Part shown: in pieces, positions 15,723-23,822 of the stretch
Layout: each line of letters begins with the position of its first letter
Position numbering within the stretch: the first letter of the stretch is position 1
Source: Desulfoferula sp040751985
GTDB taxonomy: Bacteria > Desulfobacterota > Desulfarculia > Desulfarculales > Desulfarculaceae
Reading direction: 5' to 3'
DNA length: 64,000 bases
Assembly: GCA_040751985.1 (NCBI GenBank)
Contig: JBFMFU010000081.1
Coordinates: 62,001-126,000 of the forward strand
Made by a program: the position numbers and the translations under genes
The notes under the pieces: generated by a model
What the model saw: only the letters and a program-made list of their open reading frames with translations
Databases searched by the model: none
Told to the model about the DNA's origin: nothing

Positions 15723-16538
15723 ATGGCCGGCGGTCTGCGTCGGCTGCTGGCCCTGCCGGCCACCCAGGGCCTGGACCTGGACGACCCCCGGCTCACTGCC
15801 CGGCGGCGGGAGGTCATCCAGGGCAAGCCCTTCCTGCGGGCCCTGTACCGGGAGTTCTATCGGGAGTTCCTGGAGGCCCGGAACCGCGCCCCGGCCGGCC
15901 CCTGCCTGGAGGTGGGCTCCGGGGCCGGCTTTCTCAAGGAGCTGCTGCCGGAGGTGATCACCTCGGACGTGTTTCCGGTGCCCGGACTGGACCTGGTGTT
16001 GGACGCCCAGCGCATGCCCTTTGCCGCGGGCAGCTTGGCCTGCCTGTTCCTGCTGGACGTGCTGCACCACATCCCGGCCCCGCTCAAGTTTTTGCAGGAG
16101 GCGGCCCGTTGCCTGCAGCCCGGAGGCCGGGTGGTGATGATCGAGCCGGCGCACACGGCCTTCTCGCGCCTGATCTACACCCGGCTGCACCACGAGCCCT
16201 TTGTGCCCACAGCGGGCTGGGAGCTGAGCGCCGGCGGGCCGCTGTCGGGCTCCAACCAGGCCCTACCCTGGATACTCTTTTACCGGGACCGGCAGCAGGT
16301 GCTGGCCCAGACGCCGGGGCTGGAGCTGGCCAGGCTCAGCCTGCACACGCCCCTGGCCTACCTGCTCTCGGGCGGGGTCTCGCTGCGCTCCCTGCTGCCG
16401 GGCTGGGCCTTTGGGCCCCTGCGCGGCCTGGAGCGGGCCCTGAGCCCGCTCAACCGCTGGCTGGCCATGTTCATGACCATCGAGCTGCGGGCGGGCAGGG
16501 AGCCGGCCGGCCCGGCCACGGCTTCTGCTATGGTGTAG
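15723..16538 (+). CDS. Class I SAM-dependent methyltransferase
   Basis: The protein has 271 residues from the ATG at 15723; a TTG three bases earlier is possible. SAM-binding motif I reads CLEVGSGAGFLKEL (about residues 60-73), followed by VLDAQRMPFAAGSL and LLDVLHHIPAPLKFLQEA, then LQPGGRVVMIEP. This is the methyltransferase-11/UbiE-like layout. The C-terminal region is hydrophobic and unassigned. Its location before a methyltransferase-glycosyltransferase fusion and uppP suggests action on a lipid-linked glycan, which is an inference. Confidence 0.85.
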   Translation: MAGGLRRLLALPATQGLDLDDPRLTARRREVIQGKPFLRALYREFYREFLEARNRAPAGPCLEVGSGAGFLKELLPEVITSDVFPVPGLDLVLDAQRMPFAAGSLACLFLLDVLHHIPAPLKFLQEAARCLQPGGRVVMIEPAHTAFSRLIYTRLHHEPFVPTAGWELSAGGPLSGSNQALPWILFYRDRQQVLAQTPGLELARLSLHTPLAYLLSGGVSLRSLLPGWAFGPLRGLERALSPLNRWLAMFMTIELRAGREPAGPATASAMV

Positions 16539-16564
16539 AGACGAAGCAGTCACTGAGGAAAGAT

Positions 16565-18058
16565 GTGAGCGAGCAAGACCCGACCAAGGTCACGCTGGAG
16601 GCCGCTCCGGCCGAGACGCCCGAGGACCCGGAAGGAGACACCCGGCGGGCCTACACCCGGCAGCGGATTGAAAACTGGCGGCGCATCGCCCTGGGCGACA
16701 GCCACGACCCCTCCGGCGGCCGTGCCTACCGCCAGCGGCTGATCGAGGCCTACCAGAACGTGATCAGCCCCGGCCAGCGGGTGCTGGAACTGGGCTGCGC
16801 CGAGGGCGACCTGCTGGCGGCGCTCAAACCCTCCTACGGCCTGGGCGTGGACTTCTGCCCGGAGATGCTGGCCGTGGCCCGGCAGCGCCACCCGGAGTTG
16901 AACTTCGTGGAAGCTGACGCCCTGGAGCTGAAGCTCACAGAGAAGTTCGACTACATCATCCTCTCGGACCTGCTCAACGACCTCTGGGACGCCCAGACGG
17001 TGTTCCAGCGGCTGCTGCCCCTGTGCACGCCGCGCACCCGCATCGTGATCAACAACTACTCCCGCCTGTGGAGCCCTCTGTTGGGCCTGGTGCGCTGGCT
17101 GGGCCTGGCCCGGCCCACCCTGCCCCAGAACTGGTTCGCAGTGCCCGACACAGTCAACCTGCTGGAGCTGGCCGGCTTCGAGCCTATCCGCGCCTGGCCG
17201 GTGATCATGTGGCCCCTGCCCGGCCGGCCCCTGCAATGGCTGTTCAACCGGGTGCTGGTGCGCCTCTGGCCCTTCAAGCACCTGGCGGTGGCCAACATGC
17301 TCCTGGCCCGGCCCCGGCCCCAAGGCCCGCCCGCGCCGCCGCCCACGGTGTCGGTGATCGTCCCGGCGCGCAACGAGGCCGGCAACATCGAGCAACTCAT
17401 GCGCCGCACCCCGGAGATGGGCGGCGGCACCGAGATCGTCTTCGTGGAGGGCGGCTCGTCCGACAACACCTGGGCCGAGATCCAGCGGGTCATGGCGGCC
17501 TATCCCCAGCGCAAGGCCGCGGCCTATAAGCAGACCGGCAGGGGCAAGGGCGACGCGGTGCGCCTGGGCTTTGCCAAGGCCAGGGGCGACATCCTGATGA
17601 TCCTGGACGCGGACATCTCGGTGCCGCCGGAGTATCTGCCCCGCTTCTACCGGGCCCTGGCCAGCGGCCGCGGGGAGTACATCAACGGCGTGCGCCTGGT
17701 TTACCCCATGGAGCAAAAGGCCATGCGGCCCATCAACTTCCTGGGCAACAAGTTCTTCAGCCTGGCCTTCACCTGGGTGCTGGGCCAGCCCATCAAGGAC
17801 ACCCTCTGCGGCACCAAGGTGCTCTACAAGCGCGACTACGAACGCATCGCGGCCAACCGGTCCTACTTCGGCGAGTTCGACCCCTTCGGCGACTTCGACC
17901 TGATCTTCGGGGCCGCCCGCCAGAACCTGAAGATGGTGGACCTGCCCATCCGCTACCGGGAGCGCACCTACGGCGACACCAACATCTCCCGCTGGCGGCA
18001 CGGCTGGCTGTTGTTCAAGATGCTCTGGGTGGGCCTCAAGAAGCTCAAGTTCGTCTAG
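16565..18058 (+). CDS. Methyltransferase-glycosyltransferase (GT2) fusion protein
   Basis: The protein has 497 residues from the GTG at 16565, placed after a GAGGAAA site; the open frame upstream is a shadow of the preceding gene. Residues about 30-250 form a SAM methyltransferase (RVLELGCAEGDLLAAL, NFVEADALELKL, YIILSDLLNDLWD). Residues about 258-490 form a family 2 glycosyltransferase: VSVIVPARNEAGNIEQL, IVFVEGGSSDNTW, DILMILDADISVPPEYL with the DxD metal site, and CGTKVLYKRDYER. The GT half resembles polyprenyl-phosphate sugar transferases. Both halves keep their key motifs, so a bifunctional enzyme acting on one glycolipid is plausible. Confidence 0.88.
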   Translation: MSEQDPTKVTLEAAPAETPEDPEGDTRRAYTRQRIENWRRIALGDSHDPSGGRAYRQRLIEAYQNVISPGQRVLELGCAEGDLLAALKPSYGLGVDFCPEMLAVARQRHPELNFVEADALELKLTEKFDYIILSDLLNDLWDAQTVFQRLLPLCTPRTRIVINNYSRLWSPLLGLVRWLGLARPTLPQNWFAVPDTVNLLELAGFEPIRAWPVIMWPLPGRPLQWLFNRVLVRLWPFKHLAVANMLLARPRPQGPPAPPPTVSVIVPARNEAGNIEQLMRRTPEMGGGTEIVFVEGGSSDNTWAEIQRVMAAYPQRKAAAYKQTGRGKGDAVRLGFAKARGDILMILDADISVPPEYLPRFYRALASGRGEYINGVRLVYPMEQKAMRPINFLGNKFFSLAFTWVLGQPIKDTLCGTKVLYKRDYERIAANRSYFGEFDPFGDFDLIFGAARQNLKMVDLPIRYRERTYGDTNISRWRHGWLLFKMLWVGLKKLKFV

Positions 18059-18078
18059 GCTCAAGGAGTGGCTTTGGC

Positions 18079-20208
18079 ATGAACCTGGTGGGGAAAAGAT
18101 CGGCCCTGGGCCTGAGCCTGTGGTCCCTGCCCCTGTTCGCCTTCCTGGCCGCGGCCTATCTGACCATCTCCCGCGCCTTCCCCTACTATTTCTTATGGGA
18201 CATGGACCTGGTGGTGGGCCTGGATTGCCTGCTCCTCGGCGGGGGGCTGCTGCCGGACCACATCCACCACACCGGCTTCGGCCTGTATTTGCTCACCTCT
18301 TGGGCCCACCTGGCGGCCTATGCCTGGGGCCTGGTGTCGGCCCTGGACCTGGGGCAGCTGGCCCAGGCCCTGAACCCCCTGGCCTGCCTGGCCGAGCTGA
18401 TCGACTTCCTGCGCCGGCTCTCGCCCTGGGCCTGCCTGGGCATAGTGCTCCTGCTCTGGTCCAGCCTGCGGGTGATGTTCCGGCCCGGCCTGTGGCTGGG
18501 GCTGTTGTCCCTGCTGGCCCTGGGCGCCCTGCCCTCGCTGATCTACCAGGGGGCCATGATCCGCACCGAGCTCTACAGCCTGCTGTTCTGGGCCGGGGCG
18601 CTCATGACCCTGGTGCTGGCCGCCCGATCGGCCGGGCCCCGGCGCCTGGCCTGGCTGGGGGCGGCCGGCCTGCTGCTGGGCCTGACCCTCATGACCAAGG
18701 TGCAGTCCGCCTTTTACGTAGCCGCCGCGCCCCTGTTCTATCCCCTGGCCGGCTTCTTGGCCGGCGCGGAGCCGGGCGAGCTGTGGCCCGTGCCCGGCCG
18801 TCGAGCGGCGCGAGTGGCTCTGGTCCTGGCCCTGTTCAACCTGCTGGCCTTTGCCTTCATCCTCTGGCGGGCCTATGTCATCCCCATCCCGGAGGGCGCC
18901 GGCGCCTTCATGTTCCGCTATGAGGTGGCGGTGACCAAACGGGCGCTCCTGGTGCTGGCCCTGCTGGCGGGCCTGGCAGCCTATCTGGCCTGGGGCCTGC
19001 GCCGCGGCCGCACCGAGGGCCGGAGCTACGCCGCGGCCGGCGGCCTTACCTGGCTGCTGCTGGGCTTCATGGTCTCCCTGGGCCTGCACTTCCTGGTCTT
19101 GGGCGACCCTGGCCAGGCCTGGCGCTATCTGCTGCTGAACTTCAAGATGACCTTCCTGCGCCAAGGCTTCCACCTGGAGGTCTTGGGGCAGCGCTGGGAC
19201 CTGTTCTCCTACTGCTGGCTCACGGTGCTGGCCCACCTGGCCGCCCTGGGCCTGCTGGCCTGGGCCAACTCCCGCCGCCGCAACCAGGCCCTGCGCAGGG
19301 CCCTGTACACGGCTCTGCCCATCAGCGCCCTGGCCTTTCTGGGCGTGGCGCTCTCGGACCGCTTTATCCTGCGCGACCTGGTCTGGGTGGAGACCCTGCT
19401 CAGCTTCCTGACCCTGTGCTATCTGCTGGCCGCGGCCCGCTACATGGGCCACCGCCGGGCCGCGCCCCTGATCTCGCTGGGCCTCACGGCGGCGCTGGCC
19501 CTGGCCGCAGTGCTGGGCGCGCTAAAGATGCCGGCCCAACTGGACGCCAACGTCAACCAGTACGGCTGGTCGCCGACGCGCTACTTCCACGGCGTGTTCG
19601 GGGCCAACCACCGCCGCTTCGACCAGCTCATGCGCGGGCGCTACGCCGGCCGGGACCTGCCCGCCGCCTGGGCCTTCAGCGAGCTGGGCGCCCAGGCATA
19701 CCGCCACGCCGAGATACGCCGCCTGTGGCGCTTCGTGCTGCGCAACCTGGGGCCGGACCTCAAGCGGGTGGGCGCGGTGCTGCCCGGCCAGCCAATGTGG
19801 CTGGGCCGGCCCGGCTGGCACATCAAATCCGCGCCGGCCGAGCTGAGCCGGGCCCTGCTGCTGGACGTGCACGGCCTGACCCCCGGCCAAGACGGCTTTC
19901 TGCAAAAGGAGCTGATCTGGCGGCACTCGGAGTACCTGGACAAGGCCGCCCCTCCGCCGGAGGAGCCGGCCCTGGCCTTGTTGCCCCGGGGCGACCTGCA
20001 GGTGTACGTATTCGTGCCGGTGGAGCGCCTGGAGGCCCTGCGCCGGGCCGGCCTGAGCCCCGGCCAGGAGAATCCGCGCATCCAGGCGGCCAAGGGGGAC
20101 CAGAGCATCAGCCTGGTCGGCCTGGAGGTCCAGCGCTACTGCGTGCTGCCCCTGACCGCCCTGGGGCAGAGCTACTTCCTGGTCATCCGGCCGCGCTACC
20201 CCCTGTGA
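18079..20208 (+). CDS. Large polytopic membrane protein, possible GT-C-like transferase
   Basis: The protein has 709 residues. About 11-13 hydrophobic segments fill residues 10-490, followed by a soluble C-terminal part of about 200 residues. The first loop holds FLWDMDLVVGLD and DHIHHTGFGLYLL, acidic and His residues of the kind seen in the first periplasmic loop of GT-C glycosyltransferases that use polyprenyl-phosphate sugars. That assignment is tentative, with no family signature seen. The preceding gene encodes a possible polyprenyl-phosphate sugar synthase, and uppP lies after it, both consistent with lipid-linked sugar transfer. Confidence 0.72.
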   Translation: MNLVGKRSALGLSLWSLPLFAFLAAAYLTISRAFPYYFLWDMDLVVGLDCLLLGGGLLPDHIHHTGFGLYLLTSWAHLAAYAWGLVSALDLGQLAQALNPLACLAELIDFLRRLSPWACLGIVLLLWSSLRVMFRPGLWLGLLSLLALGALPSLIYQGAMIRTELYSLLFWAGALMTLVLAARSAGPRRLAWLGAAGLLLGLTLMTKVQSAFYVAAAPLFYPLAGFLAGAEPGELWPVPGRRAARVALVLALFNLLAFAFILWRAYVIPIPEGAGAFMFRYEVAVTKRALLVLALLAGLAAYLAWGLRRGRTEGRSYAAAGGLTWLLLGFMVSLGLHFLVLGDPGQAWRYLLLNFKMTFLRQGFHLEVLGQRWDLFSYCWLTVLAHLAALGLLAWANSRRRNQALRRALYTALPISALAFLGVALSDRFILRDLVWVETLLSFLTLCYLLAAARYMGHRRAAPLISLGLTAALALAAVLGALKMPAQLDANVNQYGWSPTRYFHGVFGANHRRFDQLMRGRYAGRDLPAAWAFSELGAQAYRHAEIRRLWRFVLRNLGPDLKRVGAVLPGQPMWLGRPGWHIKSAPAELSRALLLDVHGLTPGQDGFLQKELIWRHSEYLDKAAPPPEEPALALLPRGDLQVYVFVPVERLEALRRAGLSPGQENPRIQAAKGDQSISLVGLEVQRYCVLPLTALGQSYFLVIRPRYPL

Positions 20209-20294
20209 GGCCGGGCGGCCAGGGCGGGAAAGCCCTCGACGAGAAGTCGGGTGGCGGCTATATTCCAGGCAACTGGAAGTGAGATGGAGCCTAT

Positions 20295-21092
20295 ATGGAG
20301 ATCTGGCAGGCGGCGGTGCTGGGCGTGGTGCAGGGTCTCACCGAGTTTCTGCCCATCAGCTCCTCGGGCCACCTGGTGCTGGCCCAGCAGATGCTGGGAC
20401 TGACCGAGCCGGAGATGATGTTCGACGTGGCCGTGCACGTGGGCACCCTGGCGGCGGTGTTCGTGGTGTTCTGGGGCGACCTGTTCTCCATCCTGCGCGG
20501 CCTGTTCGTGTACGGCGACGACCAGGCCCGCCGGGGCCGCCTGCTGCTGTGGCTGGTGATCGTGGGCAGCCTGCCCACCGCCCTGATCGGCTGGTACTTC
20601 AAGGATTTCTTCGAGCAGATGTTCAGCTCGGTGCTGACCGTGGGCCTGGCCCTGATCCTCACCGGCTGGCTGCTCATGGCCACGGCCATGGTCAGCCGCC
20701 GGGGCCGGGAGATCGAACAGATGGGCGCGGGCCGGGCCTTTCTGGTGGGCGTGGTGCAGGGCTGCGCCATCACCCCTGGCATCAGCCGCTCGGGCTCCAC
20801 CATCAGCACCGCCCTGCTGCTGGGCATTGACCGCCGCCTGGCCGCCCACTATTCCTTTGTGCTGTCCATTCCGGCCATCCTGGGGGCCCTGGCCCTGCAG
20901 GTGCACAAGCTGGGGCCGCCCAGCGGCGCCCAGCTCACCCCGCTGTTGGTGGGCGCCCTGGCCGCGGCGGTGAGCGGCTTCGTGGCCCTGAAGCTGCTGC
21001 TCAAGATCGTGCAGGCCGGCCGCCTGCACTGGTTCGCGCCCTACTGCTTTGCCGTGGGCGCGGCGGCCCTGGCCTGGAACTTCCTGAGGTAG
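20295..21092 (+). CDS. uppP: Undecaprenyl-diphosphate phosphatase
   Basis: The protein has 265 residues. The first signature, QGLTEFLPISSSGHLVLA, lies at about residues 15-32 with its catalytic Glu and Ser. The second, QGCAITPGISRSGSTIS, is near residue 160 with the conserved Arg. Eight or so membrane helices are present. It recycles the C55 carrier lipid by removing a phosphate from undecaprenyl diphosphate, as needed for peptidoglycan and for the EPS made by the neighbouring genes. Four bases separate it from the manC-like gene. Confidence 0.96.
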   Translation: MEIWQAAVLGVVQGLTEFLPISSSGHLVLAQQMLGLTEPEMMFDVAVHVGTLAAVFVVFWGDLFSILRGLFVYGDDQARRGRLLLWLVIVGSLPTALIGWYFKDFFEQMFSSVLTVGLALILTGWLLMATAMVSRRGREIEQMGAGRAFLVGVVQGCAITPGISRSGSTISTALLLGIDRRLAAHYSFVLSIPAILGALALQVHKLGPPSGAQLTPLLVGALAAAVSGFVALKLLLKIVQAGRLHWFAPYCFAVGAAALAWNFLR

Positions 21093-21096
21093 GCCC

Positions 21097-22173
21097 GTGG
21101 AGCTTTACGCGGTGATAATGGCCGGCGGCAGCGGCACCCGCTTCTGGCCGGCCAGCCGTGAACGGCGGCCCAAGCAGCTGCTCACCCTGTTCGGCAGCGG
21201 CAGCTTGTTGCAGCAGGTGGTGGCCCGGCTGGCGCCCCTGACCCCGCCGCAGCGGGTGCTGGTGGTCACCGGCCAGGCCCACGCCGCGGACGTGGCCGCC
21301 CAGCTGCCCCAGGTGCCGGCCGGTCAGGTCCTGGCCGAGCCCCTGGCGCGCAACACCGCGGCCGCCGTGGGCCTGGCCGCGGTCTGGGTGGCCCGCCGCG
21401 ACCCGGAGGCCGTGTGCCTGGTGCTGCCCGCGGACCAGCTCATCACCCAGGAGGCCCTGTTCATCGACACCCTGCGCCGGGCCATCGAGCTGGCCCGTAG
21501 CGAAGAGGTGCTGGTGACCCTGGGCCTGAGCCCCCGCTTTCCGGCCATTGGCTTCGGCTACATCGAGTGCGGCCGGGTGCTGGACGAGAACCCGCCCCAG
21601 GTCTGCGCGGTGCAGGCCTTCCATGAAAAGCCGGACCTGGCCACGGCCCAGGCTTACCTGGCCTCGGGCCGGCACCTGTGGAACTCGGGCATGTTCGTGT
21701 GGCGGGCGCGGGTGCTCCTGGAAGAAATAGAGCGCCATCTGCCCGAGCTGGCCGCGGGCCTGTCCGAGCTGGCCCCGGCCCTGGAGGGCCCGGAGCAGGC
21801 CGCGGCCCTGGCCCGCATCTACCCCCGGCTGCCCTCCATCAGCGTGGACCACGGCGTACTGGAACGCTGCGACCGCCTGCGGGTGGTGCGGGCCGACTTC
21901 GGCTGGTCGGACGTGGGCTCCTGGGAGGCCATGGCCGAGCTGTGGCCGCCGGACGCCGACGGCAACGCCGGCCAGGACGGCCCGGTGCTGGCCATCGAGG
22001 CCCAGGGCAATCTGGTCGCGGCCCAGGGCCGCCTGGCCGCCCTGCTGGGGGTCTCGGGCCTGGTGGCGGTGGTCACCGACGACGTGCTGTTGATTATGCC
22101 CAAGGAGCGCAGCCAAGAGGTCAAGCGCTTCGTGGAGCTCTTGAAGGAACGCGGCCAGGATCAACTCATCTGA
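21097..22173 (+). CDS. manC: Mannose-1-phosphate guanylyltransferase
   Basis: The protein has 358 residues with a GTG start. The nucleotidyltransferase signature MAGGSGTRFWPASRERRPKQ lies at residues 8-27. Further motifs are EPLARNTAAAV, VLPADQLI, FGYIECG, FHEKPDLATA, WNSGMFVWRA and ADFGWSDVGSWEA. The length shows it has only the pyrophosphorylase domain and lacks the isomerase domain of bifunctional ManC/AlgA proteins. It converts mannose-1-phosphate and GTP to GDP-mannose. The missing isomerase is supplied by the ManA-type gene nearby. Confidence 0.94.
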   Translation: MELYAVIMAGGSGTRFWPASRERRPKQLLTLFGSGSLLQQVVARLAPLTPPQRVLVVTGQAHAADVAAQLPQVPAGQVLAEPLARNTAAAVGLAAVWVARRDPEAVCLVLPADQLITQEALFIDTLRRAIELARSEEVLVTLGLSPRFPAIGFGYIECGRVLDENPPQVCAVQAFHEKPDLATAQAYLASGRHLWNSGMFVWRARVLLEEIERHLPELAAGLSELAPALEGPEQAAALARIYPRLPSISVDHGVLERCDRLRVVRADFGWSDVGSWEAMAELWPPDADGNAGQDGPVLAIEAQGNLVAAQGRLAALLGVSGLVAVVTDDVLLIMPKERSQEVKRFVELLKERGQDQLI

Positions 22174-22189
22174 GCGGGAGGCGGCTTCG

Positions 22190-22795
22190 GTGGAATGGTT
22201 CAAGGACATGGTGGAGTGGGTCACCCACTTCGCGCAGACCCCTTACGGCGCCTGGGCCCTGTTTGCCATCTCCTTTGCCGAGAGCTCCTTCTTCCCCATC
22301 CCGCCGGATGTGCTGCTGCTGGCCCTGGCCGCGGTGGACCCCCAGGCCAGCATCTGGTTCGCCACCATCACCACCGTGGGCTCGGTGCTGGGCGGCATGT
22401 TCGGTTACCTCATCGGCCTCAAGGGCGGCCGGCCCCTGATGCTGCGCCTGTTCAGCCATGAGAAGATCCAGGTAGTGGAGAACTACTACCAGCGCTACGA
22501 CGTATGGGCCGTGGGTGCGGCCGGGCTCACGCCCCTGCCCTACAAGCTGTTCACCATCACCGCCGGCGTCTTCGCCCTGAACTTTCCCCGCTTCGTGATC
22601 GCCTCGGTGGCCAGCCGGGGCCTGCGCTTCTACGCCGAAGGCGTCTTCTTCTGGATATTCGGCCCCAGCATCCAGGGCTGGATCCAGGAGTACTTCGGCT
22701 GGATCACCATCGGCTTCCTGGTCTGCCTGGTGGGCGGCTTCTGGCTGGTCAAGCACCTGGGCAAGCGCGCCGCCCGCTCGGGGGGCGCCCAGTGA
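22190..22795 (+). CDS. YqaA/DedA-family membrane protein
   Basis: The protein has 201 residues with a GTG start. It has the SNARE-associated/DedA pattern: FAESSFFPIPPDVLLLALA near residue 30, GSVLGGMFGYLIGLKGG, and the conserved VGAAGLTPLPYKLFTITAG. About four to five hydrophobic segments are present. DedA relatives are implicated in carrier-lipid flipping, which would suit its place between uppP and EPS genes, but the YqaA branch is not characterised to that level. It overlaps the next gene through GTGA. Confidence 0.88.
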   Translation: MEWFKDMVEWVTHFAQTPYGAWALFAISFAESSFFPIPPDVLLLALAAVDPQASIWFATITTVGSVLGGMFGYLIGLKGGRPLMLRLFSHEKIQVVENYYQRYDVWAVGAAGLTPLPYKLFTITAGVFALNFPRFVIASVASRGLRFYAEGVFFWIFGPSIQGWIQEYFGWITIGFLVCLVGGFWLVKHLGKRAARSGGAQ

Positions 22796-23778
22796 GTGGG
22801 CTGCCCGGCCCCCTGCGCCTGCTGCCGGTCTTTCTGACCAAGCCCTGGGCCGCACCCAGCCTGCCCGGCCCCCTGGGCCGGATTCTGCAGGCGCCGCCGC
22901 ACACCGGCGAGGTCTGGCTGGCCTCGGACCGCCACCAGGTGACGCCCATCGCGGGCGGCCCCCTGGACGGCCTGGGCCTGGACCAGGCCCTCGTCCGCTG
23001 GCCAGAGCACCTCCTGGGACCGGGACGCCAGGGGCCCTTCCCCCTGCTGATCAAGCTTCTCAATGTAGGCCAGTGGCTCTCGGTGCAGGTGCACCCGGAC
23101 GACCAGGCCGCCCGCCGCCTGGAGAACGAGCCCTGGGGCAAGAGCGAGGCCTGGCACATCCTGGCCGCCGAGCCCGGCGCCCAGATGATCCACGGCCTGG
23201 CATCGGGCGCGGACCGCGAGGGCTTGCGCCGGGCCCTGGACCAGGGTCGGCTGCCCGAGCTGCTGGCCAAGGTGTCGGTCAAAACCGGAGAGACCTACCT
23301 GGTGCCGGCCGGGGTGGTGCACGCGCCCGGACCGGGGCTGTTGATGTTCGAGGTGCAGCAGGCCTCGGACGTGACCTATCGTTTTTATGACTGGGACCGC
23401 CTGGGCCAGGACGGCCGGCCGCGGCCCCTGCACCAGGACAAGGCCCTGGCCGTGATGCAGGCCACGGGACCGGGCCGGCCCAGGCCGCCCCAGCAGCTGT
23501 CCGGGCCGCCCCTGGAACAGGTGCTGCTGGCCCAAGAAACGCACTTTCGCCTGCTGCGCTGCCATTTGCGCGCTTCGGCGCCGCTGCCGGCCGCGCAGGG
23601 GCCGCGCCTGCTGTTCGTGCTGGAGGGCAAGGCCCGGCTATCCTGGCGGGGAAGCGAGGGCCCGGCGGAACTGGCCTCCGGCCAGAGCTGGCTGCTGCCG
23701 GCCGGCCTGGGTCCGGCTGGCCTGCAGGCGGACGCAGAGGGCATAATCTATCTGGAGTCCCTGGCCAGCGGCGGCTGA
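22792..23778 (+). CDS. manA: Mannose-6-phosphate isomerase, class I (short form)
   Basis: The protein has 328 residues starting at a GTG that overlaps the preceding stop as GTGA. Zinc ligands are visible in LSVQVHPDDQAA (Gln and His), WGKSEAWHIL (Glu) and VPAGVVHAPG (His). The short length matches the Bacillus ManA type, not the longer E. coli enzyme. It interconverts fructose-6-phosphate and mannose-6-phosphate. Together with the following phosphomannomutase and the upstream guanylyltransferase it completes the route to GDP-mannose. Confidence 0.92.
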   Translation: MSGLPGPLRLLPVFLTKPWAAPSLPGPLGRILQAPPHTGEVWLASDRHQVTPIAGGPLDGLGLDQALVRWPEHLLGPGRQGPFPLLIKLLNVGQWLSVQVHPDDQAARRLENEPWGKSEAWHILAAEPGAQMIHGLASGADREGLRRALDQGRLPELLAKVSVKTGETYLVPAGVVHAPGPGLLMFEVQQASDVTYRFYDWDRLGQDGRPRPLHQDKALAVMQATGPGRPRPPQQLSGPPLEQVLLAQETHFRLLRCHLRASAPLPAAQGPRLLFVLEGKARLSWRGSEGPAELASGQSWLLPAGLGPAGLQADAEGIIYLESLASGG

Positions 23779-23822
23779 TTCGTCTCCGAGGGCCGCAACC
23801 GCAGGGAGAGGAACGAGACAAG

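Noticed and set aside
16109..16564. N-terminal extension of the methyltransferase-GT fusion
   Set aside because: It overlaps the preceding methyltransferase in another frame and has GC-rich shadow composition; GTG at 16565 has a good site.
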